Below are positions 53,500-64,000 of a stretch of 64,000 nt of DNA, piece by piece (positions within the stretch are counted from its first letter, which is position 1; each line of letters begins with the position of its first letter). The stretch spans positions 3,295,516-3,359,515 of the forward strand of contig JAQFVV010012495.1 in assembly GCA_028023455.1 (NCBI GenBank), in the 5' to 3' direction. Source of the DNA: Epiperipatus broadwayi. Taxonomy: Eukaryota; Onychophora; Udeonychophora; Euonychophora; Peripatidae. The notes below the pieces were generated by a model. The model saw nothing but the letters and a program-made list of their open reading frames with translations, searched no databases and was not told the origin of the DNA. A program made the position numbers and the translations under genes.

Positions 53500-56400
53500 C
53501 TTCAATGTATACTTTAATCTCATCTCTTTTCTTATTGTAATATTAATCATGTACAATAAATAATAATAATATAATGTAATCTTTTATTATATATATGGCA
53601 TCTTAAATAAATATGTGGTATGATCTTATAATCTGAGAATATGTGGCAACCAAAATAATACTATAATTCTGTGTAAAATATTTTAATAGTTATTCTATGA
53701 TCATAATAATAATAATAATACGATAAATGAAGTTTCTTAAAAAATTCATATCACAAATATAACTCTTAAATAATAACTTTATTTATGTTGTGCAAATATT
53801 ATATTTTAATTCAAATTATCTGTGACTATGTAATTGTAATGTGAAAAAATTGAGTCAACACCAAAATTTATAAAACAAATTTAACAAATTTTATTAACAA
53901 ACTTAACAATAAAATTATTTACATTATTTACAATATTAAGAAATTTTGTTTATTCACATTTATGTACTTTTCAAAAATAAATTAAATAAACTAAAATATA
54001 GGCTACAGAACATTCTTTTTAAAAAATATCTATTATTTTTTCAAAAAATATTATCATAGGATCTTTATTATTACATCTCCATTAAATTTCATTAAGTCAA
54101 TATGTTCTAAAAATATAAGATAATTATTTCAATATGGACTTATTCTTGTTATTTAGTCCTTTTAAAAAAATATAATTTTATTATTCCATATAGTCATTCC
54201 TCACTAAATAATGATGTGAATAACCTTAATTAATAGCATAACAATTAAACTAAACTGCTTACTAATCATTACTTTGAATATTAAATATAATGTATGTATT
54301 GGTGTGTTATCATAGAATCACTTTTACAAAACTTATGACTACTTATATTCATTAAACCTGATTTAGTTTTGTCCCTTTACTTGTAAAAAAATAAAATATA
54401 TGCATTATAAGTAAGTCTTTGAAAAATACTTAATAATTAAATAATATCTTTATAAACCCCCTTTTAATTATCAATTATTTATTTTTTATAAATAATATAA
54501 AAAATCATTTTTAAATATGAAAAGTTTTATGATTCTTTCACTGACAAATCATGTTCTTGTAATCTTTACATTTATTTTTATCTTTACTCTAAATAACATA
54601 ATTTATCTTATCCACTTCAATATTCTGCACTTCCAAACTTATTCATCATTTTGTATTTTAAATACCATCCTTCACGATGTAATCCAAGAAATTTTTATAA
54701 TAAACAAACAAGTTGGTATATGGAATAAACTATAACTTTAACTTAATAGCACTTTTATCAACTAATCATCATGGTAACAGTGTATAAGAAATGAGGTATG
54801 ACCTATTTGTCTAATAACCTCCACTACTGAATATAATGCCCAGGCTATTTATTCAGCACTATGGAACATTAAACTTTAACACCCAGAAAACAAACACTGC
54901 CATGAATATATACAAGATATAGGGCTAAGTTATCTATACTTGCATAATCATCACTATAGTCTACCCTTATTCCTATATAAATAAACCCTACATAAATATT
55001 ATCTTGGTCTCATTTAACCTAATACTAAGCTCTTATCATTAGAGATCTATCACTTTACATCACTAAATTCGTTCCCACATTTCTATAACAATAAATAAAT
55101 TCATGTTTAAAAATAACAATCTAACTGACTAATAAGACAAGATTATTTCATTCTTTGGTAACTCTCAAACCTAAATATAAACAATCAGTGTCAATGTCAT
55201 ATTTTAATACCATAATCACTTAAAATAAACACCAAGTTCAGTTATAATATAATCATATACTTATATTTTTTCCCTTATGTTTAAATATCTTTATAATATC
55301 AATAAAAGTATGCATATTCATTAAAATGACTAAACAAATGATAAACTATGTATATGCATCGTGTTTTACATATGTCCTCATACATCCACACAAAAATAAT
55401 AAAATACATTATAAAATCATCAATATTTTTAAATTGTTACCATAAGTAATCTCCACTGACAATTACTTAATTGATGTTTCTGGATCATGAACTAAATAAA
55501 ACATTTTAATTATCATTTATTTCACATTATCACACTTTTGAAATATATTAAGTTTTTTTTAAAAATTATTAGTTTTTTTACAATAATAATTTAATCATTA
55601 GGTTAGTAAATAATTTAATGTTCTATGTTCCTGCCCTATTCCTGTTCTATGAATAAGCATAAATATGAAAGCCATTAAAAAATAAATTTAAGATAATATT
55701 TACGAAAAGAAATTCCTTAAAAAAAATTCACAAAAGAGAATGTCTTTTTCTCCTGGTACAACATTGTTGATCACACTTCTGATGCCAAAACTACACATGC
55801 TCTGATATTTCATGTTGCAACACAAAAAAATTCAAGATGACTGTTCCACACTAATGACGGTAAGTTCACTTCACAATATCCGAATTGATTTAAATAATTA
55901 TTGCTTTGTCTCCAAAAGTTTAAATAATTCATGAATTCCATTGCTATGTAAATATAGTATTAAAAGTACTTTTGATATTTTGCGCTAAAATAATTTCCAA
56001 GTTCTTGTAACTTTTATCCATATTTCCCGATGTTCAAGTTTTCTGATACAGCATCAAATCGGCATTCCAAATTAGTCTTTATTACATGGTTTAAAATATT
56101 TTCCATAAATAATTTTCAGAAAACCTTTTGTATGTCCAGCATACATTAATTACCTTCTTTTTAAAGATTTTTCAATGTAATATAAATCATTTTGCTAATG
56201 ATCTTAATTTTATATCTTTTTAAAAAAAATCACAGTTTTAAAATTGATTTTCAATATTTCTTCATAAAGAAATATCTTAGCATCTTGAAATAATTATTTT
56301 TGTCACGTTAAAAGTTTTCTTAAAAAAAACTTTACTATCTTATTTTAAATAAGCTTTCTGAATAAAAAGCTTTTCATATTTTTTTCTTTTCATTTCCATT

Positions 56401-58714
56401 TCGGACAAACTTTTCTAAAACTCCTCTGTGAAGTTCCTTTTACTAAATTCACTAGTAAATTAACATGACTGATTAACATAGGCAAAATTATGTGCCTAAT
56501 AGAAAAATAATAATTCAACATTTTCATCCTTAAATTTAAATTCAATTATGGTTTCTTCATGTTTAGTTTGATGTTAAAATTAGGTTTAATAAATTAGCAG
56601 GTAAGGAATTACTTAATTTTTAGCCACTCATCTCTATATCACGATCTTATAAAAACAAATTACTGTACATTCTTTTAGACTTTTAAAATAAATAAATTGA
56701 CTATTATTACTGGTACACTTAATTGACCAAAGTTGTGGTAACAATAATGATGGTATAATAGTGACCTGGAAATCCCTGTACACCTGTTTTATACCTAAAA
56801 AATTTACAGATTTGATTGGTCAATTTCAACAATGCTCTGCCAACTTGTTACAGAAATGCTGTATTAAAATTAAAAAATAAATGATGACTCATCAAATACT
56901 TACAAATTATTATATTATTCAATTACCAGTTAATTTTTATATTTTATTAAAATCAATTAAAATCCTCAAAATAACTTTTAAAATCATATCATAATATTTA
57001 TTATTACTTTTAGCCTTTTTTTAAAAAAATATAGTTATTTTTAAAACAAAATAAAAATCTACTTTTACTTATTACATTCATTTCAAAGACCCAACTTAAT
57101 ATTTATAACAGCTAATATTATTTTATTCTGGGATAAACAAATCTACTATTTTTTAAAACTTATATTAGAATTTTAAAATAGTTTTGAACTTTACTAGAAA
57201 AACTTCTCAAGCACATGTGTGAACATCTACACATCATGTGATTTACAAAAATAAATGAGATGCTCATAATTTAACCGAAAATAAAATAAATGATTTAATT
57301 TACAAAATATTACATAAAAATAATATTATAGCAAAATTTAGAATAATTATTTTAATATTATAAAATCAAATATGCACTTGTCTCCCATATTATCACTTTT
57401 AATCAAATGATTTTTAAGTACAATTATTAAATATAATTATTATTATTAAATAGTCTATTTATTTAACTTTACATTATTACTTTTAAAATTTTCTTTAAAC
57501 ACTTATTTACAAGATTTATTAATGCAGTATTTATTATGGCCAGTTTTCCCAACCATACAATATTATAATTTATCTTTAGTTAACTGTTTTTAAAAAAATA
57601 CCACAATATTATACAGTAAATATTTTTATCTGCTCTAACTAGATTTTTTAAAAGATTGTCAACACATTATATACATCATGCCCTTACTTAGCTTTGAAAT
57701 TTAAAATTTTTTAGTAAATTGATCTAAACAATTCATCCTTACCTAAACAAAAGGGTACAATATATAATGTGTGAGATTATTCTCTTGATCTGTCTTCTAT
57801 GCATGATGATTAATAATTTATGTAATAAGAGAATGGCCAATTTCTATTATGCTCTATGATCTTACATAGAGAACTAGATGAACCTGGCCTTGTAAAGGCC
57901 ATGACTTTTTTTAATTGATTACTTTAACAATTTTTTTAAAGATTTAATGTAAATTAAACAAAAGATTTTAAATGTGAGAATTACCACCACTTTGAAAGAC
58001 CAATCATTATGTCAGAATACAAAAACTCCAGGCTTTCAGCCAGTCATTTTTGTAATAATTGGTGCTTTGACAAAAAAAAAAAAAATATTAAGATTTAAAT
58101 TAAATAAAACATTTTAATGTTATATAAATAAATTGAAAAATTTTAATATGGCTAAATTAAAATTTACATTTTAAAATATATTTATTATATTTGACATTAC
58201 TTGGTGCAACTATATATTTATTAGAGTGTCTCTGAATAAAAAAATATAATTCTTTTTTTTTTCAGACTTTTCGACATTGTCACAGGCAAATGTAATAGTT
58301 TTTTAGTATGTGTTCATTTGGACTATATTAGGAAATTGACAAACCAAGAATGCATGGAGCACCTTAATACCAAATTATTAATTAGCATTTGTGGCTGTTT
58401 CTGCAGCTGGCTGGGAACCTTTACCACCAAATATATAGTATGTCTCTGTAGTTAAAAGCACTTGTACTGATTTTTTCTGAGCATTTTTTTATTAATGGCA
58501 GAATTACTCCCTTCACATAAACATAGTGATTATGAATTTGACACATGACATTGGACAAACATTTATTTATACATTCACCAATCAGACAACAAAGAAGGGA
58601 TTTTATATATAAGATTATTGTGAACAACTTCAATCAGAAAGTTAGAATTAAATTACTTGTGATATATAAGACATATTAATTTAAATGGACAATTAAAATC
58701 TCAAGCTGGATTCC
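53500..58714. other. Long AT-rich stretch without recognised genes
   Basis: Over 5 kb with no supportable gene, tRNA or repeat copy. Short hairpins such as GGCCTTGTAAAGGCC (57887) occur. The 72-codon frame at 54517-54735 is hydrophobic but AT-driven and has no start context or partner. Confidence 0.45.
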
Positions 58715-58875
58715 AAGTGATTGTAAAAGACCCAGAAAGAGACCACATGTGAGATGGATAGATGAAATAAAAAAGTGTGCAGGGGTGATGTGGAGATGAG
58801 AAGCTAAAATCGGAAATGGATTAAACTTGGAAAGACCTTCATCCTACAATGGATTAATAATGGTTGACGATGATA

Positions 58876-58880
<5 letters not shown>
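58715..58880 (+). pseudogene. LINE 3'-end relic (C-terminal tail of a reverse transcriptase)
   Basis: Plus-strand translation reads KRPRKRPHVRWIDEIKK, an in-frame TGA after VMWR, then EAKIGN and LERPSSYNGLIMVDDDN. This is the typical C-terminal tail of animal non-LTR retrotransposon ORF2 proteins (RPxxRWxDDI, W, A.dR, then a run of Asp at the end). A (TA)n tail follows at 58876. Only the last 55 or so codons remain, the usual outcome of 5' truncation on insertion. The clade cannot be fixed from this fragment. Confidence 0.7.
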
Positions 58881-58911
<31 letters not shown>

Positions 58912-58912
58912 G
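58876..58912. repeat. (TA)n(GA)n microsatellite
   Basis: A TA run passes into GAGAGAGAGAGA directly after the LINE tail and may be its 3' simple-repeat tail. Confidence 0.85.
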
Positions 58913-60048
58913 TTTGCGATAGCAAACTCACATATGTGACTGATGCTCTAATCAAAGGGGTAATTCACTCCAGATTTGTAGCTTAGAAAAAAAATACTAT
59001 TCAACACAAACTTTTAAAGTGGAAAAATATAATACAAAATTAATAATGTAAATATAAAAATATACACGAAATTAATTGTTGTATTTAAATTTTATGCATT
59101 GCATTGTACATTTAAATTTGAGTTTGAACTGAGTAAAAATTAAGATCAAACTTTTAAAAGTATAAAAAATCTTACATCAAAAATAAACAAAATTGTTTTT
59201 TTAAAATTGGATAAATTGTTGAGCTAGAAATTTCATATTCAGCACTTGGATCTTGAGAGTTTTACCACTTTCACTCTTCTGAAATTAGTTTTTCTTCACT
59301 TCTATGTTAATCAGCTTTCTAATACTATTTTTCTGACTTATGTCTAAATTGAACTGTTTGTACAAGATAGAATTTTAGAGATTAAAAAAAAAATAGCACT
59401 GTATTTTCATTGTTAAAATTTTTATTAAACAGATATATGGATTAAATTAAATAGTTAAACCTTATAAAACATAACACAAATGTTTGATATTCTAATCAAA
59501 ATAAAGACTAGAAAATATTTTCTGCAGAATGTGCTTGTCAAACAATTGTATTCATTGAAATAATTGCATTTGTCGTAAAATCTTAATTGAATAAGAAAAG
59601 AGCCTTGCTAATATATATATATACAATAATAATTCCACAACTGTATTTAATTTCACGCCTTTTTATAAATATTTGTAAACATGTATAATAATAAGATTTT
59701 ATTTAATGTACATGCTTAACAGAAGTATCTACGCACACACTAATATAAATCAATTTTTTGAATGTATACATTAAGATGGCATCAAAAATAATTGCCAAAC
59801 AAATAAAGTAATGCAATTATGAAAGTAACAATATAGTAATAAACTTAGAAAAAAAAAGCAATCACAAGGCACATTGGTGAGAAAATAACACTGAAAAATC
59901 ATTATAATTTACTATTACATATATATATATAACCAATTTATTAATTTGAATTTACAAATTTGTAATTTTATTATTTTTTTAAGCTAAAACCATGAACTAT
60001 AGTGCATGCAGAACAATGATATATATATATATATTGTACTATATATAT
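58913..60048. other. AT-rich DNA, nothing recognised
   Basis: A small palindrome GTTTGCGATAGCAAAC (58913-58928) begins the stretch; the rest shows no feature. Short (TA)n runs lie at 59611, 59920 and 60020. Confidence 0.4.
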
Positions 60049-62225
60049 TGTAACAGGCCTGCCATTGTCACAAGAAAGGGGAAGCACATTTAACTATAGT
60101 TGGACTTGGGGTCTTTGGGTAGGATTCTGGCGATGGTGTGATGAAATGCTTAGCCTAGGATCACATCTACCTTCAATGAGCTAGCTAAATGTTTATTGAT
60201 TAAATCTAGATGTAATTTGGACTAGTTTCTCCACATCTCACTCCCCTTTTCTGGCTCCATTATGCCTCAGTATTAAAACTCTGGGAGAATTCACACTTGG
60301 CTCTCCTCAGTGATGGGCTCACTCAGGTTAACAAATACTGTGTTTTTATGTAAGCAAGGATCAATAAATCCACTCTTCCAAAATATTTTTAATATCAGTA
60401 TACATATAAGGAGAGATGTGTGCATATTAACATTTAGCATATATTTTTAGTGTTGTGAATGCATAATGATGATGACAAGGTAGAGACCAAATTAATTAAA
60501 ATAACTTAACAATATTTATTAAATAACAAATCTAATTTAACAATATTAACATAAGGATCAAGGATGGCTTTCTATCACCTTAAGAGTTAAAGACGATGGA
60601 TACCCTAATCCCAAATCCCATAATAGAAGTCCATACTCTGGCAATATTTATTTACAAAGTTTAAAATAATATAAAAAAATATTTCAAAAGATCATGAATT
60701 TGACTTATTAATTAATTTATTTACAGTCGCACCATAAAGTAACACTTGTTGTCTGATTCATGATGGTTATGATCATCCTTCTTGGAGGAGAGGACCCCCT
60801 TATACCTATGTGTAATTCCTTAATGTTGATAGGAAATATCATCCATTCAAGAAAGTTAGTCAGATACACAGAAAAATAAATATATAACAAATATTTGTAA
60901 AATATTTACCAAATAATGAAAACTCTGTTATGTCAATATGGTATGCTTTAATGTGGAACATCATCAAAATCTTCCCTTATTTCACATTCAGTCTGGTGAT
61001 ATCAAGCTATTGGAGGGGTATGTAGACCTAAATCATATTTAATACCATAAATCATTTACTTAATCTAACTCTTTCCCACTTTAAAGCTTAAAACAAACTC
61101 TTCCATTTTCTGAATCACAAGCTTCCAAATGTGAAAATGAAAATAAAAAAATAAATAAAAAATAAGCTGATAAATAAATTAAAAAGAAAATATAATACAA
61201 ATCAGTTGGATTAATAAAATAAATTCCCAAGTCTGGCAAGCACTGTTCATTGTGTTTGAAGTCTCTTACTCCTGGTGATAGATCTCTTTGGGCGGTGTAC
61301 TGTCCATAGATTTAGTTGATGCACACTCATTCTGGGATTATAAATTATCAGCACTGTCTGTTTGTTTCCTTGGAAGAAGATGGCCAAGATGCATTGAAGT
61401 TCATTGTTCTCAACCATTGTTTAATAAGATAGGCATCTCGCATGTCATAATGTTTCTATTGGCATAAAAAACTAGCATTTGGCCTTCTACGGCATAGTAC
61501 TTTTAGCCAGACCACATTGCAATACCTCTGTTAGTGTATGTAATTTTTATAGGGTTGTTTCTATGCATAGGGATGTGGCATACTAAACAAAAAAAAATAT
61601 TCTTGATGATTGCTGGCTGTTGTTTATTTCTTTTCACATGATAAGTTTATTCAAACTTGGAGTTCTTTACAATTAGTTTAAATCACTCAGTTTGCTTTTG
61701 TAACTTAGACATATTTACATTTGGATTTATATTGATGGACAAAACAGATTCCTTTTTAATCTTGTGTGACTGAAATTCATTCTAGAATCGAATGTATACA
61801 TCCATCTTCCTTAATTCTAAAAATACGGCTATCAGGATGTTGACTTTCTCATGCAATCTTTTCAATTATAAGATGAAAGTGATATATATGCCTTTTGTTT
61901 TTGTTTTAATTGTGGTAGGAATATGCTATAGCTTTCATTTCCCATGCTTGCAGTTTTTGTTTCTTGTTGTGTGATGTACATTGATGAAATGTTATTGATA
62001 TAAATATTTATTAGAATTATCTTTTCAGTTTTAAGCCTGATTGCTTAGGAACATGCTTGATATTAGGTCATCATTTTTTATGTTTTTCCTATGCTCATGT
62101 CATAATGTCAGTTAGTTAAGCACCCTTGTTGTTAGTCATATTATGTATATATGTGAGTACATTTATTTTTTTAATTTAGAAATCTAAAATTTTATCTTTT
62201 TTTTTAAAAAACAAAATAATTTTCT
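60049..62225. other. Unassigned, GC-richer patches; possible LTR-like start
   Basis: Starts TGTAACAGGCCTGCC right after a (TA)n tract, LTR-like in form. The stretch to about 60360 is GC-richer, as is 61250-61400. No ORF with a domain and no second terminal repeat were found in the window, so it may be a solo LTR, a truncated element or host sequence. Confidence 0.3.
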
Positions 62226-62238
62226 TATCATGATGTTT

Positions 62239-62272
<34 letters not shown>

Positions 62273-62285
62273 AAACATCATGATA
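62226..62285. repeat. 60-bp perfect palindrome with (TA)n core
   Basis: TATCATGATGTTTTGCAT (62226-62243) and ATGCAAAACATCATGATA (62268-62285) are exact reverse complements joined by alternating TA, so the entire 60 bp is self-complementary and could extrude as a cruciform. Confidence 0.9.
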
Positions 62286-62290
62286 TATAT

Positions 62291-62292
62291 AT

Positions 62293-62325
<33 letters not shown>
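62291..62325. repeat. (TA)n microsatellite
   Basis: Alternating TA of about 30 bp directly before TGTAATGG at 62326. Confidence 0.9.
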
Positions 62326-62328
<3 letters not shown>

Positions 62329-62679
62329 AATGGTCAGGTTTGTACATTTGCTCAACAGACCAAGAGTCTGAGTCAGAGAACCAAGTTGGGATAGTAATAT
62401 CCTATATCTGATCATACTTCAAATCTCTCACCCGTGCTTCCAAATCAACCCATTGGGAATGACATGCCTGAGGCTACACTCGATATCTCTTTATTCACGT
62501 TCCAGCAATAGCAAAGCGGTAAAACATGAGACACCCCCCCCCCACATATGATATTACATAACTTAACTAGTGATTCATAAAGTAATGGGCAAGAATGGAG
62601 ACTGAGAGATATTTATATTTCATAAATTTAATGTAACAATTAATAAGTTATAAGTAAAGTAAATTATGTACATACTCAG
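62326..62679. other. Possible LTR-like start, otherwise unassigned
   Basis: TGTAATGGTCAGG follows the (TA)n tract. The stretch is GC-richer and contains a run of ten C at 62534. No partner repeat lies within the window. Confidence 0.3.
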
Positions 62680-62870
62680 GGTTACAAAGCATATGATAAT
62701 GCAAATTAGATATTGCTCACATGCAGGTGAGTGAATATTTAGGTTTGCAATGAATATGGTAAGGCAAATTATATATTGCTCACACACAGGTGAGTGAATG
62801 CTTAGATTTACAAAACGTTTAATGTGATTATCAATAAACAATAAACAAAACTAATTATATTTGCTCCTGA
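62680..62870. repeat. Tandem repeat of about 62 bp, two clear units and a partial
   Basis: GCAAATTAGATATTGCTCAC, then ATGCAGGTGAGTGAATATTTA recurs as GCAAATTATATATTGCTCAC, then ACACAGGTGAGTGAATGCTTA. A third, weak unit follows. The 73-codon minus-strand frame here simply reflects the repeats. Confidence 0.8.
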
Positions 62871-63737
62871 GTAAAATTTAGGGTTGCAAAATGTCTAAAT
62901 AGATTATGAGCTGCAGAGCTGACAATATGCTTATACCATCTTTTTATGTCCTAATCTATGCCTTGATCTACATCGTGAAAATCAGTAATAGTTAGAGTGA
63001 TAAATTATTGGCAACATCTTGGGATTATATTATTATTTTTACTAAGTTTAAAAATAACTTATAATGATATTTGTGTGATATTTTATATAATTACTACACA
63101 GATGATCGTACTAACTCAGATTCTGAATCGGATCAAAGCTGATGTTAATTTCTATGGGAGGTTGAACTGATGTTGGGCAGTCAAACATCAGATTCTAGGG
63201 CATTACAAACTATAGTATCAGAATATATGTGTCTTGAATGTGTTCTTAATTGAGGTTCCTCAGACCAAGCTACTTGCTATAATATGAAGAGGCCCTTTTA
63301 TTCAAGTGAACAGAACAGTGGTTTAACAAGCCCTTGGAATGCTTTGGTTCCTTCAAATACAAATAAATGTCACAATTGCCTAAACTTTCAAGATGTGACT
63401 TGACATGGAATAGATCCTGATGTAGGCCATTATAGATATAGCAAGAAGTTACGCATATTTATGCTAACTAGCAACACATTTGTCACGCTAATTTAATATT
63501 TTCCCAAATTAATTATGCCAAATCTTAGCTTCCATCAGTGCCACTACCACTGGTCAGTTCATAAATATTATTACTTAGTCACATTACAAAGGCAATAATA
63601 AGAATCTAATTTAATGATATCTGTATAGCTTTATCTCTAATTAAGGAGAGTTACAGCAAATTTAAGGATTCACTAAGATTTAAAATATTACTTATAGGCT
63701 GTATAGCTCACGTCTAATATCGAACAAATATTGATTG
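62871..63737. other. Unassigned DNA
   Basis: Moderate AT content, no coding or RNA feature recognised. Confidence 0.4.
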
Positions 63738-63850
63738 TTAAATAACTTAAGCAAAAGATTGATTTTTAAAATAACTTTTAAATAGCTTAAGCAAAATATC
63801 CATTTTTAAATAACTTATGCAAAATATTCGTTTTTAAATAACTTATTTGG
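63738..63850. repeat. Short tandem repeat, three to four units
   Basis: TTAAATAACTTAAGCAAAAG, TTTAAATAGCTTAAGCAAAA, TTTAAATAACTTATGCAAAA and a final AAATAACTTATT follow one another at 30-40-bp spacing. Confidence 0.85.
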
Positions 63851-64000
63851 TGCATTATAAATAACCGATTCACTCTAGCGTAAATACTAGTTTGATTTCA
63901 GAAGGGAGTTTTGCCTATATTTCTTTATATTATAATATTCTAACATAATGAAAATGTGCTTAATCGCCTCTCTGATAATTATTAAACCCCACAAAACTTC

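Noticed and set aside
62620-62841. 73-codon frame with internal repeats
   Set aside because: It simply reads through the 62-bp tandem repeat; no signal or domain beyond that.

Overview
The window looks like a strongly AT-rich invertebrate (metazoan) nuclear genome, and almost everything recognisable in it is transposable-element DNA. Signs of a eukaryote are LTR retrotransposons with TATA boxes, a Penelope-type GIY-YIG endonuclease, Merlin-type transposase remains, tRNA-derived SINEs with A-tails and target-site duplications, long (TA)n, (ATT)n and (AAT)n microsatellites, and no operon-like gene packing. I recognise no host protein-coding exon. The species cannot be named from sequence alone.

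Layout. 1-7.4 kb: AT-rich DNA with hammerhead-ribozyme (HHR) repeats, a 225-bp tandem array and the 3' part of a Penelope-like element. 7.4-24.1 kb: two LTR retrotransposons lying head-to-head on a shared (TA)n tract. Element 1 (7394-16443, minus strand) has about 3.1-kb LTRs and an intact 657-codon ORF in which a gag-like coiled-coil N-terminus is fused in frame to RNase H and integrase, with no protease or reverse transcriptase. Element 2 (16464-24121, plus strand) is a decayed full-length Ty3/gypsy element with a duplicated protease segment. 24.1-31.2 kb: more HHR repeats, a MITE, a tRNA-Gly-like pseudogene and a SINE. 31.2-34.5 kb: a second SINE copy, an inverted pair of Merlin-like copies and a tandem array. 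34.7 kb: a well-preserved HHR. 36.2-37.4 kb: HHR repeats around a TIR element and a foldback. 37.7-45.9 kb: Element 3 (minus strand), with nearly identical 2.1-kb LTRs, an intact gag ORF and no pol. 46-64 kb: mostly featureless AT-rich DNA with a foldback repeat, two long trinucleotide arrays, a third SINE copy, a LINE 3'-end relic and small tandem repeats.

How the parts may relate. Elements 1 and 3 are both non-autonomous and complementary in content: one supplies only gag, the other only RNase H-integrase behind a gag-like head. Element 2 shows what a complete relative looks like. All three share gag and/or pol similarity, so the window appears to record one Ty3/gypsy lineage broken into partial, possibly cross-complemented modules. 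That is inference.

The second theme is small hammerhead ribozymes in interspersed repeats. I can fold at least three sequence types by eye. One type belongs to a repeat unit of roughly 470 bp seen in about nine places, including one circularly permuted full unit and one head-to-tail array. That resembles metazoan retrozymes or the terminal repeats of Penelope-like elements. All folds, similarities and counts were made by eye; no alignment or folding program was run.
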